From Berghia stephanieae (Eukaryota; Mollusca; Gastropoda; Nudibranchia; Aeolidiidae), in assembly GCA_034508935.3 (NCBI GenBank), contig CM067455.1, positions 29,217,639-29,281,638 of the forward strand: a stretch of DNA of 64,000 bases. Direction: 5' to 3'. Below the pieces are notes generated by a model. It searched no databases and was not told the DNA's origin. It saw only the letters and a program-made list of their open reading frames with translations. Position numbers and translations under genes: made by a program. This document shows positions 47,482-60,719 of the stretch, in pieces; position 1 is the stretch's first letter, and each line of letters begins with the position of its first letter.

Positions 47482-48838
47482 AGCAACCATTACTCATCGT
47501 CTCGACATTCTCTTAGAAAACCCCAATCTTCTCATTCAAAACCTCAATTTCCTCAGCAACGGCATCGATCTTCTCACTCTCACTCTCACCAAAAACAACA
47601 ATCCTCTACACAATGGATACACTGTTGCAAATTCTGTGGCAAAAGTCACGAGCGAATCAAAGAAAAATGTCCAGCTTGGAATAAAACATGCAAGAGCTGC
47701 AACAGAATGAATCATTTTTCATCAAAATGCTCTCGCATTCATACGATTCAGAACGAACATAACACCTCATACTCAGACGAAGATGAAAACAATTATGTTA
47801 TGAAGCTGGGTACAACAGCAATATCAGCTAGTATGATCGTTAACTTCAAAAAAGTTAAATTCCAACTTGATACTGGTGCGGACGTAAACACCATAGAGAG
47901 GAAATACGTGTTTTCACAACAGATCAAACCAACACGTAAAACATTGGTCATGTGGAACAAAGAGAAACTATCTCCTATCGGTGAGGCAAAATCAAAACTA
48001 AAAATCCAAAAACTGGAAAAATGACATACATCACTTACTCTGTTGTCGAAGATGGATTCAACAATCTATTAGGATTGAATACTCTCAAAGAATTGAACCT
48101 CATCAAAATCGAACATGAAAATTTCATTGCTAATGTAAATGACAGCAAAAATGATCAAGTGGACATCGGTGACCTCGGTACTGCTGTACTTCATATCGAC
48201 GAAAACAGTAAACCAAGAACACTTCCATGCCGAAATGTACCACTCGCATTGAAAGCAAAAGTCAAAAACGAACTGGACAGATTGACAGAACGGGGCATAA
48301 TTGAGCCTATCACTAAACCCACTGCTTGGGTCAACCAAATGGCTGTGGTTGAAAAGACAAACGGCAAAATAAGAATATGTTTAGACCCTCAACAGCTAAA
48401 CAAAGCCCTCAAGCGGGAACATTACAAAATGCCGACACTCGATTACATACTTCCGAATCTCAACAACGCCAAAATTTTCAGCAAATTTGACGTCAAAGAA
48501 GCGTTTCATCATGTAAAACTTGATGAGGAATCCTCAGAACTCACCACAATGATTACACCATTTGGCAGATATCGTTGGCGTAGATTACCTTTTGGTCTCT
48601 CTGTAAGCAGCGAAATATTTCAACAACGGCTAAACGAGGCTATCGAAGGCCTATCAGGCTGCACGAACGTTGCTGACGACATTCTCATATTTGGATCATC
48701 TGTCACAGAACACGACAACAACGTAAAAGCATTGAAACTTAGATGCAAAGAGAAGCGAATCAGATTGAATGATGAAAAAGCTTGCATCCAGCAATCAGAA
48801 ATACAATTCTTAGGACACGTCATTAATGGAAACGGCGT

Positions 48839-51800
48839 GTAGATTCCAAGACCCACATTTGTCAAAGTACTTATTTTTTACACCAAAAAGCTTCTTTACA
48901 ACACAACCCCGGGTTCCCCACTAAGAGGAATACACTAAATTTTTAAAATCATTTTAAATATGTAAAAAAAACCCATAATACATCAAAACAGGAGATGTTT
49001 TAAAAGGGACAAAAAATTTAAACTCCTAAAACTTAACTTTTCTTTGAATGTTTTCCCTCCGACTAGATACCCGGGCCAGGGCCGGGGCCCAAAAACCAAG
49101 TAATCTCTTTCAAAGAAAAAGGGACAAAAAGAGGTTGGAAAAAAAGGATATAAAAGATAGAAGAAACGGGTAAGACCCCCCTCCCCCACTATCAAGGTCG
49201 GGAAAACCTCCCCCAAAAACCCATTGAAATTCTCTGAGGGGTATTAAACTGACCAGTTAAATTTTATATAAAAAATTGTCGTAATTTATTTTTATTCGGT
49301 CACCACATTTTGTTTGGGCTCCCCTTTCCTTTTTTTTTAAATTTAAATTTATTTAAAAGAACCCCTATTCCAACATGTCATCGAAAAAATAACCCCACAC
49401 AGTCAGGGGTTGAAAGTTACTCAATGATTTTAAATTTGGGGGGTTTGAAAAAAAAATCCTGCAACTACCAAAAAAGGGGAAAAAAAGAAGTGGGGTTTAA
49501 ATTTATAAAACACTATAAAAAAACTAAATATAAAGGGGCACATTTGCCGGTTTTTTTTTTTTTCAAATTTCCCGGGCCCAAGACAAAAAAAAAACGGCGA
49601 GCCCTTTTTTCAAAAAAAAAAACCCCCGGGCCCATGCCAGGGCAAAATTTTCCCACCCAAATGAACCCCCAATTTTTTTAAGCAAAAAACACATGGCTAT
49701 GTTTATTCCCTTTATTGGAGAGAGAGTGCCCCCTTTAACATTCAAAAAATGCAGAGTTTATTTTTAAAGGAAATTTATGTTTTGTTTGGAAATCAAAAAC
49801 AGTTCAAAGTTTGGGGTTTAAATGATTATTTTCAACCCAAAAATTTTTGACGGGCCCACAATGGGTTTCCCCCAAACTGCATCAAGCAAAGCAAAAACAT
49901 GAACAAAAATTTACAAACTTTTAACCCAAACCCAAAGGGGCTATATAGAACAAAAATTTTCATTTTGGGGAAAGGGTTTTGGGGAATTTCAAAAGAAGGG
50001 GTTTTGAATAAAATTCTTTTCGGGAAAATTCCTGGGTTTCAAAAAAATATGGGTTTGGGGAATATTCGATATTATAAACGCTCCCCCAAAAAAAACCAAA
50101 ATCCCTCACCCTTTAAAGAGGGCATTTCCTTGTATTGTAGAACAAACCCCCCTTTAAATTCCCATTTAGCTCCCAATGACTTAAGAGACCCTCAAGGGGG
50201 CAAATTTTTTTCAGTGATTTCCCAGATCAGGGAAATGATTCAAACGTTTCCAATTTTCACGTAATTCCCCTTTGACGTGATTTAAAAAGGGCTGGGTTTT
50301 TTGTTGGCGGCTTTGGGGGATGGGAACAGTGCCATGCTAAAATTTTTTTTGATACATGGAAAGGGCTTAAAATAAGCTTTGTTTAGATACTTTTGTCAAT
50401 TTCGTATCTATTATAGTTTTGAAAATACAAAATGATTATTATTATCATTATTATTATTATTATCATCATTATTATTACTATTATTTATTTTTATCATTAT
50501 TATTACTATTATTTATTTTTATCATTATTATTATTATTATTATTGTTGATTGGTTCTATAAGAATACGAACACCTTTTACTCTAAGACATCATTACATAC
50601 AATTATATAACAACTTCCGTTTTCTAAACCTCGCTCTCACTCACTCTCTTCTCAAGCCATCAATACTCATCACGATCATCACTCATTACTTTATCATTTA
50701 TTAATAAAGTTATATCTTTTCATTCGGCTCTGTCAATGTTATTCATTGTCTTTGGTTATGTTCCCAATCATCATGGTGGCAGCGGCGTAAAGAACTTCCT
50801 CGTCCTGTGAGTTAACAACGAAAACAATTAATTGTTATTCTATCAAGTTCATCATTATCTCGGGGAATCCCCCCGCATGGCATTTTCTCACTCTCAAGGG
50901 CAATAACTCTTGGAAATCAGAATTAATCGCTCCTAAGTGACATTCTCGCCAAAATTTTCTATCCAAGGGAAATAACCAACTAAATTATCACAATCACTGT
51001 TTGCTTATTTTTTTTGAAAGAGTTGCATCCCTGCAATTATGGCAACTTCGAGATCAACAATGTCAATTCCTCCGCCAAGACCACTCAACATGGAAGGCAA
51101 CTTATACTTCGAATTGGCGACAATTCTCTCGTGACTGGACTAATTTTGAAATCGCTACTGGCTGAAAAAGGGGATGACAGATGCTACACTCCTATCTTGC
51201 ATCGGACGAGCAGCTATGAATATTTACGATGGCTTCAATTTCGAAGGAAAGGAAGAAACGTTCGAAAATATTACTGAAAAATTTAAGCTTTTCTGTGTGG
51301 GGAAAAACTATGAAAGTTATGAGAGATATATTTTCAACTCCCGACAACAAGGACAGGAAGAATCGTTTGAAATGTACCTCTCGAGCTGAGAAAACTGATA
51401 AAATCTTGTAATTACGGCACTATTGAAGATAGCCTTCTCCGTGACAAAATCATAATTGAATCAAATGTGAGGAAACAAGAAAACACCTGCTACAAACAAC
51501 AAGACCTTACACTACAAAAAGCAATTGATACTTGTCGTACACATGAAACAGCCAAAACACAACTACAAAACATGACACTACAGATCACACCATACAGAAG
51601 GTACATCAAACATGACACTACAAGATCACACCATACAGAAGGTACATCAAACATGACACTACAAGATCACACCATACAGAAGGTACATCAAACATGACAC
51701 TACAAGATCACACCATACAGAAGGTACATCAAATGACACTACAAGATCACACCATACAGAAGGTACATCAAACATGACACTACAAGATCACACCATACAG

Positions 51801-53167
51801 AAGGTAATCAAAGCAAAACCATTACTCATCGTCTCGACATTCTCTTAGAAAACCCCAATCTTCTCATTCAAAACCTCAATTTCCTCAGCAACGGCATCGA
51901 TCTTCTCACTCTCACTCTCACAAAACAACAATCCTCTACACAATGGATACACTGTTGCAAATTCTGTGGCAAAAGTCACGAAACGAATCAAAGAAAAATG
52001 TCCAGCTTGGAATTAAACATGCAAAGCTGCAACAGAATGAATATTTTTCATCAAAATGCTCTCGCATTCATACGATTCAGAACGAACATAACACCTCATA
52101 CTCAGACGAAGATGAAAACAATTATGTTATGAAGCTGGGTACAACAGCAATATCAGCTAGTATGATCGTTAACTTCAAAAAAGTTAAATTCCAACTTGAT
52201 ACTGGTGCGGACGTAAACACCATAGAGAGGAAATACGTGTTTTCACAACAGATCAAACCAACACGTAAAACATTGGTTTATGTGGAACAAAGAGAAACTA
52301 TTCCTTCGGTGAGGCAAATATCAAACTAAAATCCAAAAACTGGAAAAAATGACATACATCACTTACTCTGTTGTCGAAGATGGATTCAACAATCTATTAG
52401 GATTGAATACTCTCAAAGAATTGACCCTCATCAAAATCGAACATGAAATTTCATTGCTAATGTAAATGACAGCAAAAATGATCAAGTGGACGTCGGTGAC
52501 CTCGGTACTGCTGTACTTCATATCGACGAAAACAGTAAACCAAGAACACTTCCATGCCGAAATGTACACTCGCATTGAAAGCAAAAGTCAAAAAACGAAC
52601 TGGACAGATTGACAGAACGGGGCATAATTGAGCCTATCACTAAACCCACTGCATGGGTCAACCAAATGGCTGTGGTTGAAAAGACAAACGGCAAAATAAG
52701 AATATGTTTAGACCCTCAACAGCTAAACAAAGCCTCAAGCGGGAACATTACAAAATGCCGACACTCGATTACATACTTCCGAATCTCAACAAACGCCAAA
52801 ATTTTCAGCAAATTTGACGTCAAAGAAGCGTTTCATCATGTAAAACTTGATGAGGAATCCTCAGAACTCACCACAATGATTACCCATTTGGCAGATATCG
52901 TTGGCCCTAGATTACCTTTTGGTCTCTCTGTAAGCAGCGAAATATTTCAACAACGGCTAAACGAGGCTATCGAAGGCCTATCAGGCTGCACGAACGTTGC
53001 TGACGACATTCTCATATTTGGATCATCTGTCACAGAACACGACAACAACGTAAAAGCATTGAAACTTAGATGCAAAGAGAAGCGAATCAGATTGAATGAT
53101 GAAAAAAAACTTGCATCCAGCAATCAAAATACAATTCTTAGGACACGTCATTAATGGAAACGGCGTT
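48839..53167. repeat. triplicated block, unit 2 (noisy)
   Basis: Restarts inside R1 at AGATTCCAAG and repeats the block to the same G2 position. From 48,840 to about 50,400 it shows dense homopolymer-length and miscall-like differences from the other two units (C, G and A runs appear where the others have mixed bases); from about 50,400 onward differences are sparser. This pattern looks like unpolished reads rather than natural divergence. Confidence 0.75.
50544..53167 (+). mobile_element. Ty3/gypsy element G2, truncated copy in unit 2
   Basis: A fossil copy with an LTR at 50,544-50,773, the primer-binding site, gag with the minisatellite, protease and the start of the reverse transcriptase, cut at the same place as in unit 1. 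It looks broken in roughly a dozen places, many of which may be sequencing errors. Confidence 0.8.
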
Positions 53168-54348
53168 CAAAATGTGCGTAATTTACTTTTCTATTCGGTC
53201 CCCAATTTTTTTTTAGCTGCCATTCTTTTATTTTAATTTAACTTATTTGAAAAACCCCTATTCCAACATGTCAGTCGAAGAAAATAACACACACAGTCAT
53301 GGTGGAAAGTTACTCAATGATATTAAGGGGGGTGTTCAGAAAAAAAAAATCCTGCAACCCCAAATAAGAAAAAAACAGAATGGGTTAAAATAAACACTAT
53401 AAACTAAATATAAATGGCGACAGTTGCCGGTTTTTTTCATTTTCGAATTCGGCCAGACAAAAAAAAACGGCGAGACCTCTTTTTCAAAAATAAAAATCCG
53501 GCCATGCCATGGCGAACTTTCACCCATGCACACAGTTAAGCAATAAACAGCATGCTATGATTGAGTTCTTTTTTGGAGAGAGATGTGCATCCATACACAT
53601 TCATAAATGGCAGAGATATGTTTATGGTATTATGTGTGTTTGGTATTCGAACAGTTCAAAGTTGGGTTAAGTGATTATTTTCACCAACATTTATGAGCGG
53701 GCTCACAGTGGTTGCTCATAAACTGCATCAAGCAAAGCAAATCATGAACAAATTGACAAGCTTAACCAAATCAAGGCGCTATATAGAACAATCTGACATT
53801 TTGCAAAGGCTTAGAATTTCATAGGGAAGAGTTGAATATATCTTTCGAGAAATCCTGGGTTCCAGAAAGGTATGTGGCCATTGGATACTGATAACGCTCG
53901 CACAAATGTGTGATCACCTTGAAAGAGGAAATTTCCTTGTAGTTGTAGGACAAGCCCTTAGAGTTCCGATTTAGCTCCGAGTGACTTAAGAGACACCTCA
54001 AGGCGGCAAATTTTGTCAGTGATAGCGAGATGCAGGGAAGTGATTCAATCATTTCCAATTTTGTCACGCGAATTCCTCTTTGACGTGATAAAATGACTGG
54101 TTTGTTGTTGGCGGTTTGTGTGGATGGGAACAGTGACTATGCTAAAATTTTTAATAATACATGGAAAGGACATAAACTAAGCTTTGTTTAGATACTTTTG
54201 TCAATTTCGTATCTATTATAGTTTTGAAAATACAAAATGATTATTATTATCATTATTATTATTATTATCATCATTATTATTACTATTATTTATTTTTATC
54301 ATTATTATTACTATTATTTATTTTTATCATTATTATTATTATTATTAT

Positions 54349-54577
54349 TGTTGATTGGTTCTATAAGAATACGTAACACCTTTTACTCTAAGACATCATT
54401 ACATACAATTATATAACAACTTCCGTTTCTAAACCTCGCTCTCACTCACTCTCTTCTCAAGCCATCAATACTCATCACGATCATCACTCATTACTTTATC
54501 ATTTATTAATAAAGTTATATCTTTTCATTCGGCTCGTCAATGTTATTCATTGTCTTTGGTTATGTTCCCAATCATCA
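54349..54577 (+). repeat. G2 5' LTR, unit 3
   Basis: 229 bp with TG...CA ends. It contains TTTATTAATAAAG, a possible polyadenylation or TATA-like region. Confidence 0.9.
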
Positions 54578-55376
54578 TGGTGGCAGCGGCGTAAAGAACT
54601 TCACTCGTCCTGTGAGTTAACAACGAAAACAATTAATTGTTATTCTATCAAGTTCATCATTATCTCCGGGGAATCCCCCCGCATGGCATTTTCTCACTCT
54701 CAAGGGCAATAACTCTTGGAAATCAGAATTAATCGCTCCTAAGTGACATTCTCGCCAAAATTTCTATCCAAGGGAAATAACCAACTAAATTATCACAATC
54801 ACTGTTTGCTTATTTTTTTTGAAAGAGTTGCATCCCTGCAATTATGGCAACTTCGAGATCAACAATGTCAATTCCTCCGCCAAGACCACTCAACATGGAA
54901 GGCAACTTAGCTTCGAATTGGCGACAATTCTCTCGTGACTGGACTAATTTTGAAATCGCTACTGGGCTAGAAAAAGGGGATGACAGATGCTACACTCCTA
55001 TCTTGCATCGGACGAGCAGCTATGAATATTTACGATGGCTTCAATTTCGAAGGAAAGGAAGAAACGTTCGAAAATATTACTGAAAAATTTAAGCTTTTCT
55101 GTGTGGGGAAAACTAATGAAAGTTATGAGAGATATATTTTCAACTCCCGACAACAAGGACAGGAAGAATCGTTTGAAATGTACCTCTCGGAGCTGAGAAA
55201 ACTGATAAAATCTTGTAATTACGGCACTATTGAAGATAGCCTTCTCCGTGACAAAATCATAATTGGAATCAAATGTGAGGAAACAAGAAAACACCTGCTA
55301 CAACAACAAGACCTTACACTACAAAAAGCAATTGATACTTGTCGTACACATGAAACAGCCAAAACACAACTACAAA

Positions 55377-55622
55377 ACATGACACTACAAGATCACACCA
55401 TACAGAAGGTACATCAAACATGACACTACAAGATCACACCATACAGAAGGTACATCAAACATGACACTACAAGATCACACCATACAGAAGGTACATCAAA
55501 CATGACACTACAAGATCACACCATACAGAAGGTACATCAAACATGACACTACAAGATCACACCATACAGAAGGTACATCAAACATGACACTACAAGATCA
55601 CACCATACAGAAGGTACATCAA
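55377..55622 (+). repeat. 41-bp minisatellite in G2 gag, unit 3
   Basis: Six copies, the same as in unit 1 at the constant offset. Interesting as a copy-number-variable marker. Confidence 0.9.
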
Positions 55623-58600
55623 AGCAACCATTACTCATCGTCTCGACATTCTCTTAGAAAACCCCAATCTTCTCATTCAAAACCTCAATTTCCTCAGCAA
55701 CGGCATCGATCTTCTCACTCTCACTCTCACCAAAAACAACAATCCTCTACACAATGGATACACTGTTGCAAATTCTGTGGCAAAAGTCACGAGCGAATCA
55801 AAGAAAAATGTCCAGCTTGGAATAAAACATGCAAGAGCTGCAACAGAATGAATCATTTTTCATCAAAATGCTCTCGCATTCATACGATTCAGAACGAACA
55901 TAACACCTCATACTCAGACGAAGATGAAAACAATTATGTTATGAAGCTGGGTACAACAGCAATATCAGCTAGTATGATCGTTAACTTCAAAAAAGTTAAA
56001 TTCCAACTTGATACTGGTGCGGACGTAAACACCATAGAGAGGAAATACGTGTTTTCACAACAGATCAAACCAACACGTAAAACATTGGTCATGTGGAACA
56101 AAGAGAAACTATCTCCTATCGGTGAGGCAAAAATCAAAACTAAAAATCCAAAAACTGGAAAAATGACATACATCACTTACTCTGTTGTCGAAGATGGATT
56201 CAACAATCTATTAGGATTGAATACTCTCAAAGAATTGAACCTCATCAAAATCGAACATGAAAATTTCATTGCTAATGTAAATGACAGCAAAAATGATCAA
56301 GTGGACTCGGTGACCTCGGTACTGCTGTACTTCATATCGACGAAAACAGTAAACCAAGAACACTTCCATGCCGAAATGTACCACTCGCATTGAAAGCAAA
56401 AGTCAAAAACGAACTGGACAGATTGACAGAACGGGGCATAATTGAGCCTATCACTAAACCCACTGCTTGGGTCAACCAAATGGCTGTGGTTGAAAAGACA
56501 AACGGCAAAATAAGAATATGTTTAGACCCTCAACAGCTAAACAAAGCCCTCAAGCGGGAACATTACAAAATGCCGACACTCGATTACATACTTCCGAATC
56601 TCAACAACGCCAAAATTTTCAGCAAATTTGACGTCAAAGAAGCGTTTCATCATGTAAAACTTGATGAGGAATCCTCAGAACTCACCACAATGATTACACC
56701 ATTTGGCAGATATCGTTGGCGTAGATTACCTTTTGGTCTCTCTGTAAGCAGCGAAATATTTCAACAACGGCTAAACGAGGCTATCGAAGGCCTATCAGGC
56801 TGCACGAACGTTGCTGACGACATTCTCATATTTGGATCATCTGTCACAGAACACGACAACAACGTAAAAGCATTGAAACTTAGATGCAAAGAGAAGCGAA
56901 TCAGATTGAATGATGAAAAAGCTTGCATCCAGCAATCAGAAATACAATTCTTAGGACACGTCATTAATGGAAACGGCGTTAGGCCAGATTCTCAAAAAGT
57001 AAAAGCAATTACTGAAATGCCAGCTCCTAACGATGTACAAGGCATTCGACGTTTTTGTGGACTTGTACAGTACCTTGCACGGTACATCCCTAACTTGTCT
57101 TCAAGTGCAGAACCACTTCGTTCACTCACCCACAAAGACACTCCTTTCAACTGGTTCGATACTTGTCAAAACGCTTTCAACGAAATAAAAGACAAGATCG
57201 CAACTGCTACTTATCTCGCATACTTCGATCAAAAGGAACAACTCTACCTACAAGTCGACAGTAGTGGTGACGGTTTAGGTGCTGCTCTCATTCAGCATGG
57301 TCGACCAATAGAATTTGCTTCACGTGCTCTCACTAATTCGCAAAAGAAATGGGCTCAAATCGAAAAGGAAACACTCGCCATAGTATTCGCCCTGGAACGT
57401 TTTCACCAATACACCTACGGCCGACCAATAATCATACAAAACGATCACAAACCTCTCGAAAATATCCTCTCAAAACCTCTGGGCGAAGCCCCAAAACGAT
57501 TACAAAACTTGATGATGAGAATTAACAAATACAACATCAAATTCGAATTTGTTCCTGGATCACAGCTAAAATTAGCAGATACTCTCAGTCGTGCATTCTT
57601 GAAGGACAGTGCAGAAATAGAAGAACACTATATTAATGCTATTGAAATCCGCGACGTAACTCTGGATAAAATAAGATCAGAAACTCAAAAAGACAATTCT
57701 CTCCAAACGTTGATAAAATATGTTCAAAGCGGATGGCCAAAAATAAATGAATTACTTCCAGAACTGAAATCCTATCACCAAATCAAAGATTTCATTGATA
57801 TTTCTGATGGACTACTGATGAAAGGAGAAAGAGTCATTATTCCAAAATCTTTGCAATCAGAGATAAAAACGCATCTACACAGTTCTCATTTTGGATGTGA
57901 TTCCATGATACGACGGGCTAGATCAACCGTTTATTGGCCCAACATCAATGCAGATCTCAAACTACTTGTTAACTCTTGCGATGCCTGTCAGAAATACAAA
58001 CCATTGAACACGAAAGAACCACTGACTCTCCACGACGAAGGGACACAGGCATGGCAAAAAGTAGGAATTGATTTCTTTGAATTTGAACAGAGAAACTACA
58101 TCGTGTATGTTGACTACTTCTCAAACTTTATTGAAGTTGAAAAACTCGCCAATATTACCACGTCCAACTCAATCATGACGCTCAAGAAACAATTTGCTAG
58201 ATACGGTATACCTCAAACTTTAATTTCTGACTCTGCAGCACAATTTCAGTCAGAAGAATTCAAAACATTTTGCAAAGATTGGAACATCGATCACAGAATG
58301 TCTTCACCTGGTCATCATCAATCAAATGGAAAAGCAGAATCAGCAGTAAAAACAATTAAACGCATGATGAAAAAATGTTTCCACTCAAAGACCGACCCAT
58401 ACGAAGCTATGTTGGAAATTCGAAATACACCAAGAGACAATATGCCCAGTCCAGCCCAACTTGTTTTCGGTAGACCAACGAGATCATTCATACCCACAAT
58501 GTTTCAAACTCAACAAACTGACCCGAACATTATAAACAACAGAAACCGCCGACGTGGCGCAATCAAAAAACATTATGATCGAACGGCAAAACCACTATCA

Positions 58601-59164
58601 GAACTCTCTCCTGGACAGCCTGTCTAATTCAAACCGCTAAACAGCAATGTTGCTCAGAAAGGCATCATCAAAAGCAAAAACAACAAATCATATATCATCG
58701 AAGGTGACAACACTGCTAATGCATACCGGCGCAACAGACGATATATTCATCCACGCAACTACGATACTTGTGCAACACCCAATTCCAATGTACGATCACC
58801 CAATGACGGTAGACATGCTCATGACACTCAACAGCAAGAAAAACACACAGGATATGAACTATCGTTGAACATTGACAATAATGAACATACTGCTCAACAA
58901 CGTCACAGAAAAATAAGAAATAAACCTCGTTGGTTGAATGACTATATTCAATATTGACCATTCTCTGGATAATATAGAACAAAGTGAACAATGACAGATA
59001 ACATCATTATAAATAATTAATAGACTCATCATTTTTTTTCTGTGAAAATTAATTTAGAGAATCTCTTGTTTTAAATATTTTTCTTTGGGGAAAGGAATGA
59101 ATGGATGGATCAATTTATCTCATATCACTGTACTTCATAATCATTTTTTTAAAAGAAGAAAGGA

Positions 59165-59393
59165 TGTTGATTGGTTCTATAAGAATACGTAACACCTTTT
59201 ACTCTAAGACATCATTACATACAATTATATAACAACTTCCGTTTCTAAACCTCGCTCTCACTCACTCTCTTCTCAAGCCATCAATACTCATCACGATCAT
59301 CACTCATTACTTTATCATTTATTAATAAAGTTATATCTTTTCATTCGGCTCGTCAATGTTATTCATTGTCTTTGGTTATGTTCCCAATCATCA
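59165..59393 (+). repeat. G2 3' LTR
   Basis: 229 bp, by eye identical to the 5' LTR, followed by ATTAT and the continuation of the TTA/TCA microsatellite. Confidence 0.9.
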
Positions 59394-60030
59394 ATTATCA
59401 TCATTTATTTTTATCATTATTATTATTATTATAATTAAAGCCATCATCACTATTGGATTCATACAAACAGACAATTGGTGATTATCGAAGACTAGATGAG
59501 AGATGGAAGTCATGGCCAAGACAGAACCTTGCGGAATTCAAGATGATGACAAAGATAATACAAAACACGGAAAGTGGTCAGAGAATAGATAAAAAGAATG
59601 GCCAAACCATTGCAATAATGCAGGTCAAAAGACTCTTGGTAATGTCTTGGCTTGCATGTAGTGAAATAATGGGAGAAATTGTCAATTGTGACAAACCGTC
59701 TTTAAAAAACCCACTATTATGGCAGTACGAGCAAGATGCAAACATTTAAAAAAAAAAAATGAAATCTAATTATAAATTCTGAACAATAAGTGAGAATAAT
59801 TTGCTTTGTAAAAAAATTTCATTTCAGGAACTAAAAAAATCTGAAAGTTTGTCGTGGTGATTTTTTACTTTAATTCCAATTTTAAGCACAAATATAATTA
59901 TTTACCTTGACAAAATATTATACCGTTTTGAGACTGTTGGTTACATTTGAATAAGTACAGTTTGATTTTAAAAATAAAAAAGTAATGATAGAAAGAAAAA
60001 AAAGTAAACAAACAATAATTCTGAACTTAC
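59394..60030. other. intron of the receptor gene; no gene recognised
   Basis: Microsatellite remainder to about 59,435, then AT-rich DNA. A plus-strand frame at 59,453-59,749 reads GDYRRLDERWKSW and looks coding-like but has no motif I can name; it may be a repeat fragment. Confidence 0.45.
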
Positions 60031-60318
60031 CTCGCAGCAGGACCTCTGTGGTTTGATTGCAAGCATCAGCAATATACGAGACATATATCTTGCCTTCTGA
60101 AGAGGCTACTTGAGTGCTAATTTCAAATTCTGTACTAGTAGAATTAAGATCCTTTTTGTTCGATCCCTGGATCCTGAGGTGGTGGTTGGTAGTATTGTTT
60201 ATTCCAGTGACATTGTAAGTTATGTGCAATGTTACATCTCGTTTGACAGTATATTTTTGATTTCCCTTCCGCCAACTCTTTGTTTCACCATTGACAGTGA
60301 GAAACTGTAGTTGCCCAT
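60031..60318 (-). CDS. surface receptor gene, ectodomain exon (exon 1 of those found)
   Basis: The minus-strand acceptor AAATTTTAG and donor GTAAGT bound 288 bases that enter and leave in phase 1, as in many extracellular-domain exons. It reads GQLQFLTVNGETKSWRKGNQ, KYTVKRDVTLHITYNVTGIN, NTTNHHLRIQGSNKKDLNST, STEFEISTQVASSEGKIYVS and YIADACNQTTEVLLR. Alternating hydrophobic strands and the late Y-x-A-x-C pattern suggest an Ig-like or other beta-sandwich fold, but the second cysteine of a classic Ig domain is absent. Four N-glycosylation sequons (NVT, NTT, NST, NQT) support an extracellular location. Phase and sense fit direct splicing to the membrane exon at 20,906-20,998. Upstream exons are presumably beyond the window. 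Confidence 0.8.
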
Positions 60319-60719
60319 CTAAAATTTCAAAATAGAGTAGATTCTAAAATAAAGAAGCGATGAGGACAAAACGCCTAATATTATCCGTGGCATATCATCT
60401 TTAGAGGAAAAACAAGTAAAGTTGTTTCAACCTGGAAAAAAAAGACCTATTTTTCAACTAAACAATAAAAAGTCAATTTGGAAGGGGAAAAAAAATCTGA
60501 ATTTCATTTAAGCAAATAAATAATGAAAATCAGATTTTTTAGAGACAACTAAATTAACTAACTGAATTAGGGTCAATAAAAATAATCTGAAAATGTACAA
60601 ATCTGCATAAATTAAACGTTTCAAATGCTATCAGGCATCCATTAGCGCTACATCAGCTTTTTGTGACATGTCTGTATCCATTTCACTCAAGCATGTCTAT
60701 GTTTCACCCTTCAGCACTG

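Larger units (their letters stand above)
44564..48838. repeat. triplicated block, unit 1
   Basis: Contains the right part of R1 copy D, the H1 miniature element, a microsatellite-bearing flank and the 5' part of gypsy element G2. It stops at ACGGCGT inside G2. From about 45,000 it is nearly identical to unit 3 at a constant offset of 8,141-8,142 bp. Confidence 0.85.
46208..48838 (+). mobile_element. Ty3/gypsy element G2, truncated copy in unit 1
   Basis: A fossil beginning with an LTR (46,208-46,436) and the primer-binding-type TGGTGGCAGCGG, then gag with a 41-bp minisatellite, zinc knuckle and protease. It ends inside the reverse transcriptase where the block is cut. There is no 3' LTR. Nearly identical to the 5' part of 54,349-59,393; besides the truncation it has only a few breaks. 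Confidence 0.85.
53168..59393. repeat. triplicated block, unit 3 (contains the full G2)
   Basis: Starts at CAAAATGTGCG, equivalent to position 45,000, repeats the flank and the H1 miniature element (53,298-53,528) and continues through the whole G2 element. Only this unit extends past the ACGGCGT point where units 1 and 2 stop. Confidence 0.85.
54349..59393 (+). mobile_element. Ty3/gypsy LTR element G2, nearly whole and young
   Basis: A 5,045-bp fossil with LTRs at 54,349-54,577 and 59,165-59,393 that look identical, primer-binding-type TGGTGGCAGCGG, a purine tract AAAAGAAGAAAGGA before the 3' LTR, and ATTAT on both sides as target duplication (low-complexity target). Parts: gag from about 54,844 with a zinc-knuckle region near 55,760-55,870; protease with LDTGA near 56,010; reverse transcriptase about 56,400-57,000 with the ADD active-site motif; RNase H about 57,240-57,600; integrase about 57,860-58,500 with an H-H-C-C finger and DDE core; tail to about 58,960. 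RT precedes integrase, so Ty3/gypsy; a Mag-like lineage is a guess. The coding part looks close to whole, with perhaps three to five breaks. Identical LTRs imply recent insertion. Confidence 0.9.

Noticed and set aside
48839-50400. Reading unit 2's left part as an anciently diverged copy
   Set aside because: Differences are homopolymer-biased and vanish gradually into near-identity, which age alone does not produce.
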